64,000 bases of DNA, from the NCBI GenBank assembly GCA_009192285.1, contig WBVU01000012.1, forward strand, positions 1,949,726 to 2,013,725, read 5' to 3'. The stretch comes from Morchella semilibera (Eukaryota > Ascomycota > Pezizomycetes > Pezizales > Morchellaceae). The translations under genes were made by a program, and so were the position numbers. The first letter of the stretch is position 1; the number at the start of each line of letters is the position of its first letter. The notes below the pieces were generated by a model. That model searched no databases. It saw nothing but the letters and a program-made list of their open reading frames with translations, and was not told the DNA's origin. Positions 1 to 12,329 of the stretch are shown one piece after another.

Positions 1-1990
1 TTGATTGCTGGTGGGGAGCGGGGCGGAATGGGTGGTAGCTGGAGCCTGGTACGGGGCCGGTGGAAGGAGGAGATGCGAGATAGCACTCTGGCGGACGGAT
101 GCGGGGATACTAGCGGTTTTTCTGACACTTCCATTACGAGAATATATATATAATTTGTATAGAAGGGTCATTGAGGTAGTTGGGAGACCGTTATTCTTTG
201 GGGGAATTAGAGACAAGGCAGAATAGAACAGATTTCGTGGCCGCCTGCGGTATAGGTGTCAATGACAGATTTCATGTTCTCGCCTTTAGGTGAAGTTTAT
301 CCCAATGGTTGATTTAGTTTTTTTTTTTTTCGAGCTCAACCGGAGTATCGCCCCTGCTCACCTGTAGCCTGCTCGTGAGGGGTTGATTATCTGCCCGCCT
401 TGGGTGATAGTTCGAATTATCTCCAGCGGAGACTCTTTATTAAAGAATTTAAATAGCTAGAGATAAGTTCAAGCTCGAGGTTATAAGTTTTCCCCTATAT
501 ATCATATGAGAATTACGGGAGCCAAGGTGTCAATATCTCACCCAACGATATATTTGGACTAATAGTATTTCAACTAGGAGAAACAAAAGTCATGGATTTA
601 CACACACTAGAGCGGAGTAGCAACTACTATCTGCTAACTTCATTACAGAGCTCCAGGCCAGCATTTTATTCCTTCTTGTGCGCAAAACCAGAAGATACAT
701 ATATTATATCCAGGCACAAATTAAAGTCTTTAAACAAGACATTCAAATCTTCACATTCAAATCTTCGCATTCATCTTCCGGGATTGATAAAATACAGCCC
801 TTAACTGAGAGTAGTTGACCGAGTGAATTTTGGAATATGATAGAGGTTCGGGGGGGGGGGCAATTCTAGGATTTGGGGACATATTAGCTAGTACTCGGCC
901 TTCGGGGATTAATAATATATATATCTTTGTCGGTTTCGTATAATTTAATAGGTACACATTTATGCAGAGTATATGACTTGTAATTGCCGAAGGAGTGCGG
1001 TCTAGTGATTCATCCCCCTATTTAGATCTCTCGGCCCTATGATCTCAAAAAGCCTCAACATGCAGGGGACGTACGATCAAGATTGTGGTTGAATTAGAGT
1101 ATGTAGATAGATAGATTTAGATGGTATGTTCATAGATATTGGTTGTATGTACATATGTTGGCCATGGAGTACATGTAGTAATATAATCGCCTATAACGGT
1201 ATCGTATGTAACGGTAGCTATCTGTCCCGGTACCGAAAATCAACGTACGATTTTCACATCAGAAAGGGGGCCAATAAGAATACGGTAGACCTTGCCATAT
1301 CCACCCCTAGTCTGGGGTTAGTACATGTATTCACCACTTTGTCATCCATCTATGAAAACGCGATACCACATCTGATATCCTGGTCCTTGTACATACCGAA
1401 CCTTGACATACGATCGCGAGAACGAGAACGAAAAGAAAAAACAAATATTTAATTTCGGCTTCAGGAACGCTGCTTAAAAAGAGAGTAAAGCTATCCCTAA
1501 TACTAACTGGTATTCTTCTCCTCATTTGCGAACAGGTGGATGAGTGTATACGTGTCTAATTGTCTATCCTTTCATGAATTCCTCAATTGCATGATCATGA
1601 CTTAAGTGAGGTAATATATGATGCCAAGGTTAAAAATTATCTCAAAGGAATGTTACTAGTGACCTCTGCTGACACCAACTTCTGCCCTATAGGCCCTGTA
1701 CCGGAGGCGGTTCCAAATAGTTGGTAAATTTCACCCAGTAAAATTCTAGTAACATGCCAGGTTAGCAGCCCGGTAGCATACTAGGCCATGAGCCTGTGCA
1801 TATGCATGTCAGATCAAACTACATGTAGGTACTCTACATACTTCTCTACTCTACATACCCACCCCACCTAACCACATGTAGCTGGGGGGGGGGGGTTAAT
1901 ATGATTATACACGGCTACAATTCTAGACAATCAAATACCCTTGTACCAGCTACCTACCTACCTAGCTAGCTAGGTTAAAGTCACTATTGG
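1..1990. other. Intergenic region, no gene seen
   Basis: No open frame here has family motifs, spliceable exons or codon bias that I can defend. The short frames run through AT-rich sequence. Visible landmarks are poly-T and poly-G runs (near 320-330, 851-860 and 1886-1895) and several copies of the palindrome TACATGTA. The last 150 bases probably carry the promoter of the FAD oxidase gene that starts at 2075. Confidence 0.6.
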
Positions 1991-1997
1991 AACGGAG

Positions 1998-2005
1998 TAT
2001 ATATA
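1998..2005 (+). promoter_or_regulatory. Probable TATA box of the FAD oxidase gene
   Basis: TATATATA lies 70 bases upstream of the start codon at 2075, in otherwise non-repetitive sequence. The spacing suits a fungal core promoter with a short leader. This is inferred from position and sequence only. Confidence 0.4.
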
Positions 2006-2074
2006 GTGAGACCAAGCTCCGCACATAATATTAATTCTACAATCACAGTTCAATCATCCATTCTAGAATTAATC

Positions 2075-3792
2075 ATGAAGACATCAACCTATTCTGCCCT
2101 TCTAATTGGCCTTTTCTCCCTTGGTAGTAGCTTTGTCAGTGCCGACAAGAGCCATACCGATACTCTAGAATCTTTTGCTGAGGGCCTTGGTCTCTCATAT
2201 ACCGAGATCTCTGGGTTGGCTGATTCATACGATGCGGCTGGTGAAAATGTGGATATATCTTGTTCGCTTTTGAACCTTCTTTTCCCTGACAACACTCTCC
2301 TTCCCGGCGATGAGGCGGTATTTGCCTTAAAAGTCGGTGTTAACTGGTACCTTTACTTATATTACATCTCTCATATCTTTTCTGAATGAAAGCTAATATA
2401 CCCTCCAGGTCACTTCGAGCTCATCTTACCCCATCCTGCATTTTTTCGCCAAACAGCACTACTACTGCGGCTATAGGTGTCAAGATTGCGGCCTTCTTGA
2501 ACACCCCATTTGCTATTAGGAGTGGCGGACACACCCCCGACCCTGGCGCAGCATCGATAGAAGGGGGTATATTGTTCTCCTTGGAGAATTTGAATGAGGT
2601 GTCCATAGACCATGAGAACGGGATTGCAAGAGTCGGACCAGGAAACAGATGGTTTAATGTTTATGAGAAGTGCGAGAGTGAGAATGTATTGGTCGTCGGG
2701 GGTAGAGTCGCTCCTGTTGGAGTGGGCGGGCTTATTACCGGAGGTATTTATCTATCCGGTTAACGTCTCAACTCAACGGGGGGGATGCTAATTAGTTTCC
2801 CAGGCGGTCTATCGTTTCTCTCAGGGACCGAAGGATTTGCCGCCGACAATGTCAAGAATTTTGAAGTCGTCCTTGCCTCCGGTGAGGTCGTTAACGCCAA
2901 TGCAACATCACACCCAACGCTCTGGTGGGCCCTGAAAGGTGGCAGCAATAATTTCGGACTCGTTACGCGCGTCGACCTGGCCACAATTCCCAAGCCTTCC
3001 GGGCTGATCTATGGCGGCACGCTCTACTTCCTTCCATTCCAGTACCCCGAAATCATCTCCGCGATCAAAGCCTTCCAAGAAAAGGGCCAGCTCGAAGATC
3101 CAAAAGCCGCCATAATTTCCTCGTTTGTCAGGATGCCTTCGCAGTCAGCGGAGTTACTTACACTACAAGTGTTTCACCAGGACCCAACAGAGACCGTTCC
3201 CCGCTCGCTGCAGGCATTCTTTGATATCGGGCCGTTCCAGAACACCGCGACCACTCGACCGCTCAGCAACTTCGCTTCGGAGATCTATTCTCTCGATGCC
3301 GGGATCCCTACAGGCCGGCAGCAGTTTAGGGATCTATCCGTTGGTGTCAGCAAGGAGATGTATCAATACGCCATTGATCTATATGCCAGCACTTACGCTG
3401 CGTTGGATGATGTACCGGGATTCCTGGGGACGCTCACGTACCAACCAATCTCAACTGCGATGGTGGATGTAGCGAATGTAACCGGGGGAAGATCAATGGG
3501 TGTGCCGAGGGTGCCACATATCTGGTTCTGCTTGAGCGCTATGTGGAGTAACGAGGCTGATGATGAGCTTGTTATTGGGACCGGGAAGGAGTTCATGGAG
3601 AAGCTTGCGGGAAAGTCGAGGGAGCTGGGTGTTGAGGAAACGTTCATGTATTTGAACGACGCAGCGTTGGACCAGGATGTTGTAGAGAGCTATGGTAAGG
3701 AGAGGGTGGAGAAGTTGAGAAAGATTAGTGAGGTTTATGACGAGGGGAAAGTTTTCCAAAAATTGGTCAAGGGCGGCTTCAAGCTGTGGTAG
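2075..3792 (+). CDS. Secreted FAD-linked oxidoreductase (BBE-like), 3 exons
   Basis: Exons 2075-2346, 2409-2743 and 2804-3792 join into a 531-aa frame. Both introns (62 and 60 bp) are GT-AG, and splicing restores family motifs across the junctions: WSLRAHLTPSCIF at the first and GGLITGGGLSFLSGTEGFA at the second. The protein starts with a signal peptide (MKTSTYSALLIGLFSLGSSFVSA), so secretion is likely. The FAD-binding PCMH fold covers roughly residues 90-270. RSGGH, with His132, is the usual site of 8-alpha-histidyl FAD linkage. The second, cysteinyl attachment seen in true berberine bridge enzymes is not visible, so flavin linkage is probably mono-covalent. Conserved blocks include ADNVKNFEVVLASGEVVNA and LWWALKGGSNNFG. 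The C-terminus (KVFQKLVKGGFKLW) has the BBE-type end. Length and all domains look complete. Such enzymes oxidise sugars, alcohols or secondary metabolites; the substrate cannot be read here, and no biosynthetic cluster surrounds the gene. The start was chosen at 2075 because the in-frame ATG at 2006 would place extra residues before the signal peptide. Confidence 0.9.
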
Positions 3793-3901
3793 TCAATATG
3801 TCGACCCGGTTTTGTTGGGCGGTTTGTAGTTATATAATTAGGGGTTGCAAGATATGAATACATGTACAATCAAAGGTTGTGATATATAAGGGCAATATCC
3901 C

Positions 3902-4044
3902 TATGTCCTGGCCGTATGAGACATTGAAAAATCTCTCTCATGCATAAACCTGGCTCATTGGTAGTATTCCAAGGACTCTAACTGCCAAATTTCAGGCGTT
4001 AACGCATGAGAGAAATTTCCAATATCTCATAAGTCCAGGGCATA
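3902..4044. mobile_element. MITE-like element with long terminal inverted repeats
   Basis: The two ends, about 40 bases each, are imperfect inverted repeats: TATGTCCTGG..TATGAGA on the left matches the complement of TCTCATAAGTCCAGGGCATA on the right, continuing inward to TCTCTCATGC and GCATGAGAGA. The element is bounded by TA on both sides, which suggests a Tc1/mariner-type non-autonomous element. It carries no coding sequence. Confidence 0.6.
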
Positions 4045-4118
4045 AGAGTACCACTCTTTGGCCCGCTTTGTTTTATTTATGTAGTTGGTATGTACCTAAA
4101 GGTAATCTCGCCAAACCC

Positions 4119-4775
4119 CAGTCCCCTGTGGTTCACGACCCGCACCCGAGTAGTTTACTTTTAAACCATTTGGTGGTTTAGTCATAGTTTAAGTAAACCC
4201 CTATGGTTTAAGTACACCACACCTTCCCCCACCCAGGCTCTCACATGGTTTAAATAAACCACAAATTTTTTTATTTTTTATTTTTATCTTAATTTCATCA
4301 AAAAGATATGAATCATGATGAATTGTTAGATGAAAGTATGGAATTCAGGAATAATTTTCGGGTTTATGAGACACATCTTTAGAACATTATCAACTATTGT
4401 GGTGGTATAAGGGTATGATATCTCAGTTATTACCCTTAAGGTCATGAGTTCAACTCTTATCTTTGTTCAGGATTTTTTTATCCTTTCAGGTTTTTGCACT
4501 AGAAATAATGTAGTCAAACAGGCGTTTAGTTATACTACTTTGTAGTTTAAAAGTGGTGTAGTTAAACCATTTCGTGGTTTAAGTTATACCACTTGGTGGT
4601 TTAAGTTATACCACCTTGTGGTTTAGTTATACCACTTAGGGGTTTGAAAGGGGTTTAATTGAAACTACTAAGTGGTTTAAAAAGGGTGTAAGTAAACCAT
4701 GCCTGGGTGGTTTAAAAGTGGTTTACCCGAAGCGGTTTAACTAAACCACTCCAAAATGTACCACAGGGAGTCCTG
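4119..4775. mobile_element. Non-autonomous DNA element rich in TGGTTTA motifs
   Basis: The left end CAGTCCCCTGTGGTTCA is an imperfect inverted match to the right end, TGTACCACAGGGAGTCCTG. Next to both ends lies a GTAGTTTA or AGTGGTTTA block. The interior is filled with AAACCAC/GTGGTTTA repeats in both orientations, including about three copies of a 22-bp unit (GTGGTTTAAGTTATACCACT) near 4575-4640. A tRNA-like B-box (GAGTTCAACTC) occurs near 4447. No target duplication could be settled. Confidence 0.5.
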
Positions 4776-6224
4776 AGCGTACTTTTTTAGAAAGTTCTCA
4801 CATCCAGGTAGGTCATGCAATTCTGCGCTAGCACACTACTTTATAAAGTTATAGATGTAGGCAGGCACTGACTTCAGCTGAGATAGTACTATTCCCTATA
4901 CTTCTAGCTTGGGAGAAAAGGATGAAGTACATGGTCATAATTTACACAGCTCCAACCTACTAAGTACCGTACACATATCCTTTAACTACACCTACATCCT
5001 ATAATTACATCTACATCCGTTAATTTCCCTGTTCCGTACTTTCATCTCCCGTTTTCGCTGCATTTTTCCCACCACGGTAGGCAGTAAATCATAACCTCTC
5101 ACTCGTGTCCCGAGTCTTGGCAGAAACATACCTTACCCAGTAATAATAGAAAGTGTAGGACAATGCCTCACAGGGCAGAAAGGTCATGAGGATCAAAAAT
5201 TGGGTATGAATATGGGGCTGTGATACCGCTGCGCTGGGAGGCGGGATCTGAGTCGTTCAATTCGCTATGTTAGGATTACGTATACTGGGTAGTTTGGTAA
5301 TTGAAAAAATACTAATAGCTTGACAGTTATAGATGGCAAGCGTTCAGTTCGTATCTAGCCGTTGGAGTGCGGGAACAAAACGATCCGGAACGTCGCATTC
5401 CTTCCATTGGCTTGTTTACTACATGATAAACGTGGTTGACACCAGCGGAGGCTGGTTTGTATATATCTTCTCAATGTAACTCGAGTGAGATTTATCAGCG
5501 GGGGGTGCATGTGGCGATCGATATCCTTCGGGTACACTTGTGGCGGATCTTACTGGGTAGGGACACCTGAGCTTTCGGGGGGATTGTGAGGACTGTTGGC
5601 CGGTGGATGAGGGAGTTAAACGGGTGTAAACGTCCTGAAATTTGAGGCACCTCTTTAACACATAGTCGGCCGGAGACGGACACATATGTGGGGGTAAGTG
5701 AGAAGACACCACACCGCCAAGATTGCTCGAAGGGTGTACCCCCGAAATACATGACGTAGTTTGGAGTATGTATATACCTACAAGTACGCATAAGCAAGTA
5801 CTTGAAGTAGTTGGTTTACTCTGTTTTTTTGTCGGGGGTTTCCCTGAAGACTGAGTCCTGAGGTCCCTCACCATATTGCAAGGTTAACAGCCACCGCGCG
5901 TGGAGGTATCTGTATTTCCAACTGAATTCATACCAGTCTCGGTCGCCAGAGAGTTCGCTCTACCGAGGGACGGAGACCCGCATATGATATATGTTTGAAG
6001 CCATGCAAATCACATACAAAAGCCTTAACAGGCATCTTCTAGAATAGCAATTAATGCAAGTTTATGATTTTATAATTGGGGTTGATATACATGATATATT
6101 CTCGCAGTTGGGTCGAAAATCGGAAGGTTGCCCCGTTGAGGGAAAGCTTTTGAAGGTCATAAAGACACATCGGTCTCTACTTAAGAACCACTGCGCTGCG
6201 ACTTGGCTAAAGGCCCCCATTACA
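4776..6224. other. Intergenic region, no gene seen
   Basis: The longest frame (about 150 aa on the minus strand near 5419-5874) has no motif, low hydrophobic order and no splice context. I see no gene, RNA or clear repeat here. Confidence 0.5.
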
Positions 6225-6348
6225 AATAGGCCCTTTGCGCAAAAGACTCCAGAGTCTTTTCCCGGTAACCTGATTGGTGCCTATTCTCCCATCAACCAAT
6301 CACACAAGTAGAAAAGGACTCTGGGGTCTTTTGCGCAAAGGTCCTATT
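6225..6348. mobile_element. MITE of the TTTGCGCAAA family, copy 1
   Basis: Near-perfect terminal inverted repeats of about 37 bases read AATAGG[C/A]CCTTTGCGCAAA and continue into AGAC[T/C]CCAGAGTC. The centre contains CCGGTAACCTGATTGG and a mirrored CCAATCA, shared with copies at 21.4, 55.4 and 58.8 kb. Non-coding. Confidence 0.65.
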
Positions 6349-7821
6349 GCTTACTCTGGTCTGTAACTAATATTGACGGGGGCTTAGACCTTTGGTGATA
6401 GGGTTGGTATGGATCATGCTGTGGACTCTACATATACTGCGGTTTTAATGGGTGACTAAGACACCGCCCCCACGCACTCAACCCATATGCCCGCCATTAA
6501 CGTGGGAACGAGTGTTTCTTTTGGTAATTTATCACACCATTAATATGCAAAGAAAGAAAATTAAAAGGAGACCATTAATGGTACGAGAGTACATGTTCTG
6601 TGCCAATAGAAGCTTCCTTGAATTGCGCTTACTCAGGCAAAGAGAGTAGTGCACGCGTATATCTATCCGTGATCATCATTGGCATCCAAGCCCATAATAC
6701 GTAGTCTAACTGGGTTTAACTCTGTTGAATCAAGGAGTAACTACCCTTGATTGGAAGGAAGGATCAATATCAAAGACGTTGAGGGCACTGCAATAAAGTC
6801 GGTTAGAGTTGATCTTAAGCTACATGTATGTACATGTAGCTATGTGTTGCGTGGGTAAGGGTGCACTTGTGGCGCTAGGTACTGCGATTGCTCACGCTGT
6901 AAACCACATACTGTGTATGTACTTCACAGCAGTTCTAAGATTAGAGTCTTCACACAAGCAGATAATACGAAGCTGTCCGTCATAAATAACTGCCGCATCA
7001 ACCCGGCCGCGGGTTGTGTAACCTTTTATCCGGAAGGTCGGCATAGAAATATCCTGGAAAGCTTATCTTTTGAATCTCAGAGCGGTCAAAGTGCTAAACT
7101 TAGAAGGTGCGATAGCTTCAGATGGTGGCGCACCGTTGGGCTAGGATTGAATACCATGTACCAGAGGCTTGGCTTAATGAGCTTGGCTTGCAGAAAATAT
7201 CATCCACCTCAGGTACGAGGGCACATGTAATATCGATCATGGAGGGAAGTGAGGGTTGAACTCAGCACGACTTAATTCTGCTGGGGATGCGTGGCCTTGC
7301 CTTGCAGGTGATAGGGAACGTTTTTTTTTTTTTTTTTTCCTTCTAATAGGTAGTGGGACCATGCCTACTACTATCACCCGAACTATATTATCGTGGACGA
7401 TATCACGAAATGTGCAACTCTTGTCACAATCGAACGATGATAACCAGTAAGAGAGAGATCGAACTCCCCCCCCTTTTTTTTTATAAATCACTTAAAACAA
7501 TCATTTACCAGGATTCAAAATACTACTCTAAAAACTCCACCCCGCATATGCGCCTCGGTATCCCCCCATGTGTGCACACGTCCATCACTCCCAACCAACC
7601 AAACTTCTGCCGATCAGTTCCTGCAGTCGAGACTCGCGAGCCCACCTTCTACTTCGGTATGCGAGGGAGGGGGAGGGGGGCCCACCTAAATAAGATCACA
7701 TGCCCACCGCCCTTCTTTTAAGTCCGGTTGAGCTCTTCACTCCAACTATTGTTCCAACTTCACAGCACTCGAGTCGCGATTTCAACAGTACAGTGTATAA
7801 CAACAACCACGTACCACAACT
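6349..7821. other. Intergenic region upstream of the transporter
   Basis: No gene is supported. A 19-base sequence TACATGTATGTACATGTAG at 6821-6839 recurs exactly at 11993-12011. A poly-T run lies near 7321-7338. The 120 bases before 7822 are CT-rich (CTCTTCACTCCAACTATTG) without a clear TATA box, as is common in fungal promoters. Confidence 0.5.
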
Positions 7822-9751
7822 ATGGCTGACAAAGTGGAGCCTCAAGGCGAGAGGTTGTCCCCTATCAAACAGAGGAAGATTATGGGTGTAACATTGGCGC
7901 CATGGCGGTCGCCTCTATCGCAAGGTATGAGGATGGGCATCTGGAATGTGTGTATAAATAGGAGTAGGGGGGAAACTAACTATGTGGCTGGTATAGTAAT
8001 TCTTGTCGGCTTCGTATGTTTCTTGTGTCCCGGTAGGTTTATCATCTTTCGCTGGACTATGCCCATAATCTAACGGATAAAACAGGAATGTTTAATGCCC
8101 TCGGGGGGTGAGTGATGATGATTCCTATTGCCTCTATGCTAGGAGAGTCATTCTAACAAACACTGAAGAATCGGCGGAGCAGGCCTACTAGATACGAGTG
8201 TTCAGTCAGATGGCAATACAGCGCTCTACACGACTTTTGCCGTATTTGGCTTTGTCGCTGGGACGTTTCTCAACTACTGTAAGCCAATCGCATCTGCCCC
8301 CTCCATCAATGTCTCTATACTGACCACCTGGTGTTAGTCGGTGCGAAACCAACACTTGCGTTCGGAGGAATAGGATATGCGGTCTACACAGCTTCATTTC
8401 TTTGCTATAACCACACCGAGAACCGTCCATTTGTCATTTTTGCTGGTGCGCTGTTGGGTGTTTGTGCTGCACTTCTATGGTGTGCTCAGGGAACAGTCAT
8501 GATGGTACACTAACCCTAAAACTAAGTGAATCTGCGCTGGTGCTAATCACTAGGCTTCATTTAGTCATACCCGATCGAAAGTGAGAAGGGGAGATACATC
8601 GGTATGTTTTGGGGGATTTTCAACACCGGTGCTGTTATTGGCTCCATCATTCCAATTGGTAAGCCAAAGTTAATATCCCTCCCTCACCCCTCATGGCTAA
8701 ACATTAGTCTTATTCCATTAGCGGCGAATTGGAACGACCCAGATGCGCTTCACGTATCCGACGGTACCTATATAGGATTTCTTGTTCTTATGGTAGCTGG
8801 TGCCATCTTGGCGTTTCTCCTTGTCCCTCCTGAAAGGATTATCCGGAAAGACGGTACCCGAGTTCAACGAATCCATCACCCTTCAGCCCTCTCAGAGATC
8901 AAGGGACTCTGGGCTACTCTCAAGAGCGATTCCTATATTCTCCTCCTCTTCCCCTTTTTCTGGGCGAGCAACTGGTTCTATACGTACCAGCAGAACAGCT
9001 ACAATATGTACATGTTCAACCTCCGTGGGAGGACATTCACAAACTTGTGGTACTGGCTAGCCCAGATTATCGGTGCGTTGATGTTTGGTTTCTTTCTAGA
9101 TAACAAGAGAATGTCGAGGAGAACAAGGGCGATCGCTGGTTGGGTTATTCTCTTTGCTGTGGTCAATGCTACATGGGGAGGAGGACTTAAGCCACTCATT
9201 GGATCTACCCGAGAGAAAGTAGACCTCAAACAGAATCCCAATCTGGATGTCTTCGGTATGTCCTTTTTTACTTCGTAATCGCCCTTTGGAGGCGCGGCAA
9301 CTGATTTTTTTGCTAGATTCGGATTACACATGGTACCTGCTCCTGTACCTATTCTACGGGTTTCTTGATGCCGTCTGGCAGACATACGCGTACTGGCTTA
9401 TGGGCGCACTCTCAAACGAGCCCCGTAAGCTAGCTTATTTTGCTGGGTTTTACAAAGGTATCCAATCCGCTGGTTCAGCGGTTGTGTGGAGTCTTGACGC
9501 CAACAAACATAGCTACTACGTTCTGTAAGTGCTAACTTATCCGTAACTGGTATCGAATCGCTTGGATGTCATTTCTAATATAAATTAGGTTCGGAACATC
9601 TTGGGGCCTGTGTGTTATAGGAATGTTATTTGCAATTCCAGTGATTTGGTGGAGGGTGCACGACACAGAGATCACGGAGGCGGACTTTGTGAGGCCGGAC
9701 GAGAAAAATATGAGGGTGAGTGAAGGTGAGGGGGATGAGGCTCGAGCTTAG
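7822..9751 (+). CDS. UNC93-like MFS membrane transporter, 9 exons
   Basis: Exons 7822-7924, 7997-8032, 8086-8107, 8169-8278, 8338-8504, 8565-8658, 8722-9255, 9317-9524 and 9589-9751 give one 478-aa frame. All eight introns are GT-AG and 53 to 72 bp long. Exons 2 and 3 are only 36 and 22 bases, but splicing them yields VILVGFVCFLCPGMFNALGG followed by IGGAGLLDTSVQSDGNTA, the conserved N-terminal signature of fungal UNC93-like proteins. Later blocks fit the same family: LAFGGIGYAVYTASFLCYNH, FVIFAGALLGVCAALLWCAQ, SYPIESEKGRYIGMFWGIFN and SDGTYIGFLVLM. About ten to twelve hydrophobic helices are expected, with both termini charged. The C-terminal tail is acidic (EITEADFVRPDEKNMRV). The family belongs to the major facilitator superfamily; the fungal members are mostly uncharacterised and the substrate is unknown. 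The gene appears intact, and no neighbouring gene suggests a pathway. Confidence 0.9.
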
Positions 9752-12329
9752 ATCTTGATTAGATCATTAATTTCGCTTTTCTTTTTCTTTCTTCTAATTA
9801 GCGATCAGTCCTTTTATTCCCTTTACTGTTTATCATGATACTGGATATGATGACGTGATATGATAATTTACATATAAGTTTCTCCGGAGCGATATCAAAA
9901 ATTATGACATGATCTCTCTGGATAACCAACCGCAAATGTGCATTCGTATAGGAAACCAGGGTTGGCCGTCCGTCATATATGCAAAAAAGTAAACCTTGGG
10001 CGGTTCTAAAGACCGGTGCGCGGTGAACCGTACATACATGTCATCCATCAGATATGCAATGGCCAATAATCCACCAGCGCTTCTATTTGCATTCACTCCA
10101 CCTTAGACCTATTTATATCCTGTCACAAGTTCAAAGCCACCATAATTCCCATCCTCGTATAATTTCTATCGTCAGGCCTTGGCGCCAAGGCCCAATTCAC
10201 TCCTAGCTCAACCCTAACCCTAACTATTTCCGCCAAATTCTAATTTCGTTTCCGTAATGACGTTTCACTCAAAAAGGTCGCTGGAAGTACCAAGGCAAAC
10301 AAGCTTCACGACTGGTGGGAGAACTTATGCCTGGCCTCCGTGTCGGCTTTGTTTCACCAAGGGTATGGAGTTTAGCGCATATCTAGCTCGTGCCCAATGT
10401 AGCTGCAACGTATATGTAGCTTGCAAAGCCTGGAAGTAGGACTAGGGACGGTTTTGAGTGGTTGGTATAGAGTCGAGATATATATCCCGTGGCCCTCATG
10501 GCTATTGAGAAAAGAAAGAAGGCTAGTCCAGTAGGGGTTAAGAGTAAGTAGAGTTTTCTAAGTTTAGTTGGTTTATATCATCTTAACAGCCAATGTTCAT
10601 CAGTATCAGTAGGCTACAGTATTTCATATATATGCATGTTACATACCCCATGCCGCGAACCGAATACTTAGCCACTCAAGCCAGATACTGATTCATTCCT
10701 GGGTACGTAGTTCGCTCCCTAGGCAGACCGCGGCGAGCGGTGCCAGCTAGAAATCTTTCATTTTTACCTTCACTGGTGCAACCCCAAGCTAAACGCACAG
10801 AAAACACAGCCACCTACGATCGAATTAGACCCCACTATCTACCCCAGGTTCCTGGGTTGTATGTACAACTGTCTGGACTACCCCCTGGCAGAGATGCCAG
10901 AGCGCATGTGACAGACGCATATCAACCACACCCACCCAACTACAGTCTTTCATGGCATGCATCAACCTCTATGATTCAAGAGTAACATGTACAGGGATAT
11001 TACCGCAGTCAGAACTCCAACCGGGCACACGAAGTGCAGTTTCATATCAGGATCGATCCTTGGGTCTTCAGTGGGCTTTGGCAGAAAGTGTTGGGAAACG
11101 CCTTCCTTATCGACCGGAACACCGCATCACATGGTCAAGCGTATGGAGATCTTAATTCCTATATAGGCTTTCGAGCGAACATCTCTTGGCGCTGATATGG
11201 CGTGGTGGTATCTCGAAAGTTCGATGCGATGGGAGTTGTAACGCTAAAAAAGAAAGAATCCGATACAAAGAAGAAACAAACTATGGGAGGGGGTTGTGAC
11301 CAGCGACTTTAGAATTCAAATCCGAAGTCGGGGTTCTTTAGTATTCGAGGCCACTGGTGGGGCTGTGCGGTTTGTGTGTGTCCAGGGAGCAAATTTTTTG
11401 AATTTTATGGGGTATGTGTCTTATTTTGCTGTTTGAGGTGTTACTTGTTTCTTATTTCCGGGAACCGGACTGGTTCCTCTTCATAATACAAGCTAGGAAT
11501 AATAGAAGTGTAAGAAGGAAAATGAAGTAATGAGCGTGACTAGTATGAAAGGAAAATATTAGGAAAGAAACCTAAAGATCTCGTAGCTTTAGAACCGCAA
11601 TTAGCCCGAGTAGAAGCAGTGAGTCTCACGCCTTCCGCGCCACTAGTACACCAGCTCCACTCCCGAGGACTAGATGTATCCCATTTGGGCCGTGACCCTC
11701 CAATTCGAACAGTAGTCTAGTCCTAGTTAGAAAGACGCTAGCCCAGCTGGGGAGCTGTTTTTTTGTGGTCGTAGAGGGGGTTATATATCGGTACTTACAC
11801 GTAGTTATATATATTTCCCAGTGCATCTTTCGATCGATCACCTAATCTGGCTTAGGCTACTATGTTACTTGAATTAAAATGTGAGAGTTGCGAAGAGATA
11901 CCTCAGCCTAGAGCATAGTACCGCCTCACAAATGTGTTGGATCTCTTGGTGAGGCGTTGGAAAAATCTCTACACGTATTAGAAATATATATATACATGTA
12001 TGTACATGTAGTCAACAGATGTCACTCGGAACTTGAAACTACATGTAAGTATTGCAAGGTGCCACAAGTAGTTGAACATGAGGGTAGTAACCATACAAAC
12101 CACCTAACAACATCAAAATTTCAAATTCGCACTCTCGAGCTGACATTTTAGTCGTAGGTACTATCACAGCTGGAGAATCTATATCTAAGGTTCTTTTGCT
12201 CCATCTCCTTGCGCTTGTAGAGAAATACGTCTTTAAAGTTGCATTCCCATACAAATTTTGTTGCAAGGTGAATGTTCGCTTACTTGTGGAAACCCACCAT
12301 ACATGCATACATGTATATATGTACTCATG
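9752..12329. other. Intergenic region, no gene seen
   Basis: No frame shows family motifs. Structures noted are a perfect 18-bp palindrome GGCCTTGGCGCCAAGGCC at 10175-10192; a short interstitial telomere-like run AACCCTAACCCTAACTA near 10208-10224; and a second exact copy of TACATGTATGTACATGTAG at 11993-12011. Confidence 0.5.

Noticed and set aside
2006-2074. Upstream in-frame ATG as start of the FAD oxidase
   Set aside because: It lies directly next to the TATA box and would add a polar segment before a canonical signal peptide.
5419-5874. A 151-codon minus-strand frame
   Set aside because: No recognisable motif, no splice signals, and overlapping frames of similar length on the same strand suggest chance.
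10175-10192. An operator or protein-binding palindrome
   Set aside because: It is a perfect 18-bp palindrome, but single and without an adjacent gene, so no regulatory claim is supported.
10208-10224. An interstitial telomere marking an old chromosome fusion
   Set aside because: Only two to three telomere-like units, within chance and without flanking subtelomeric sequence.
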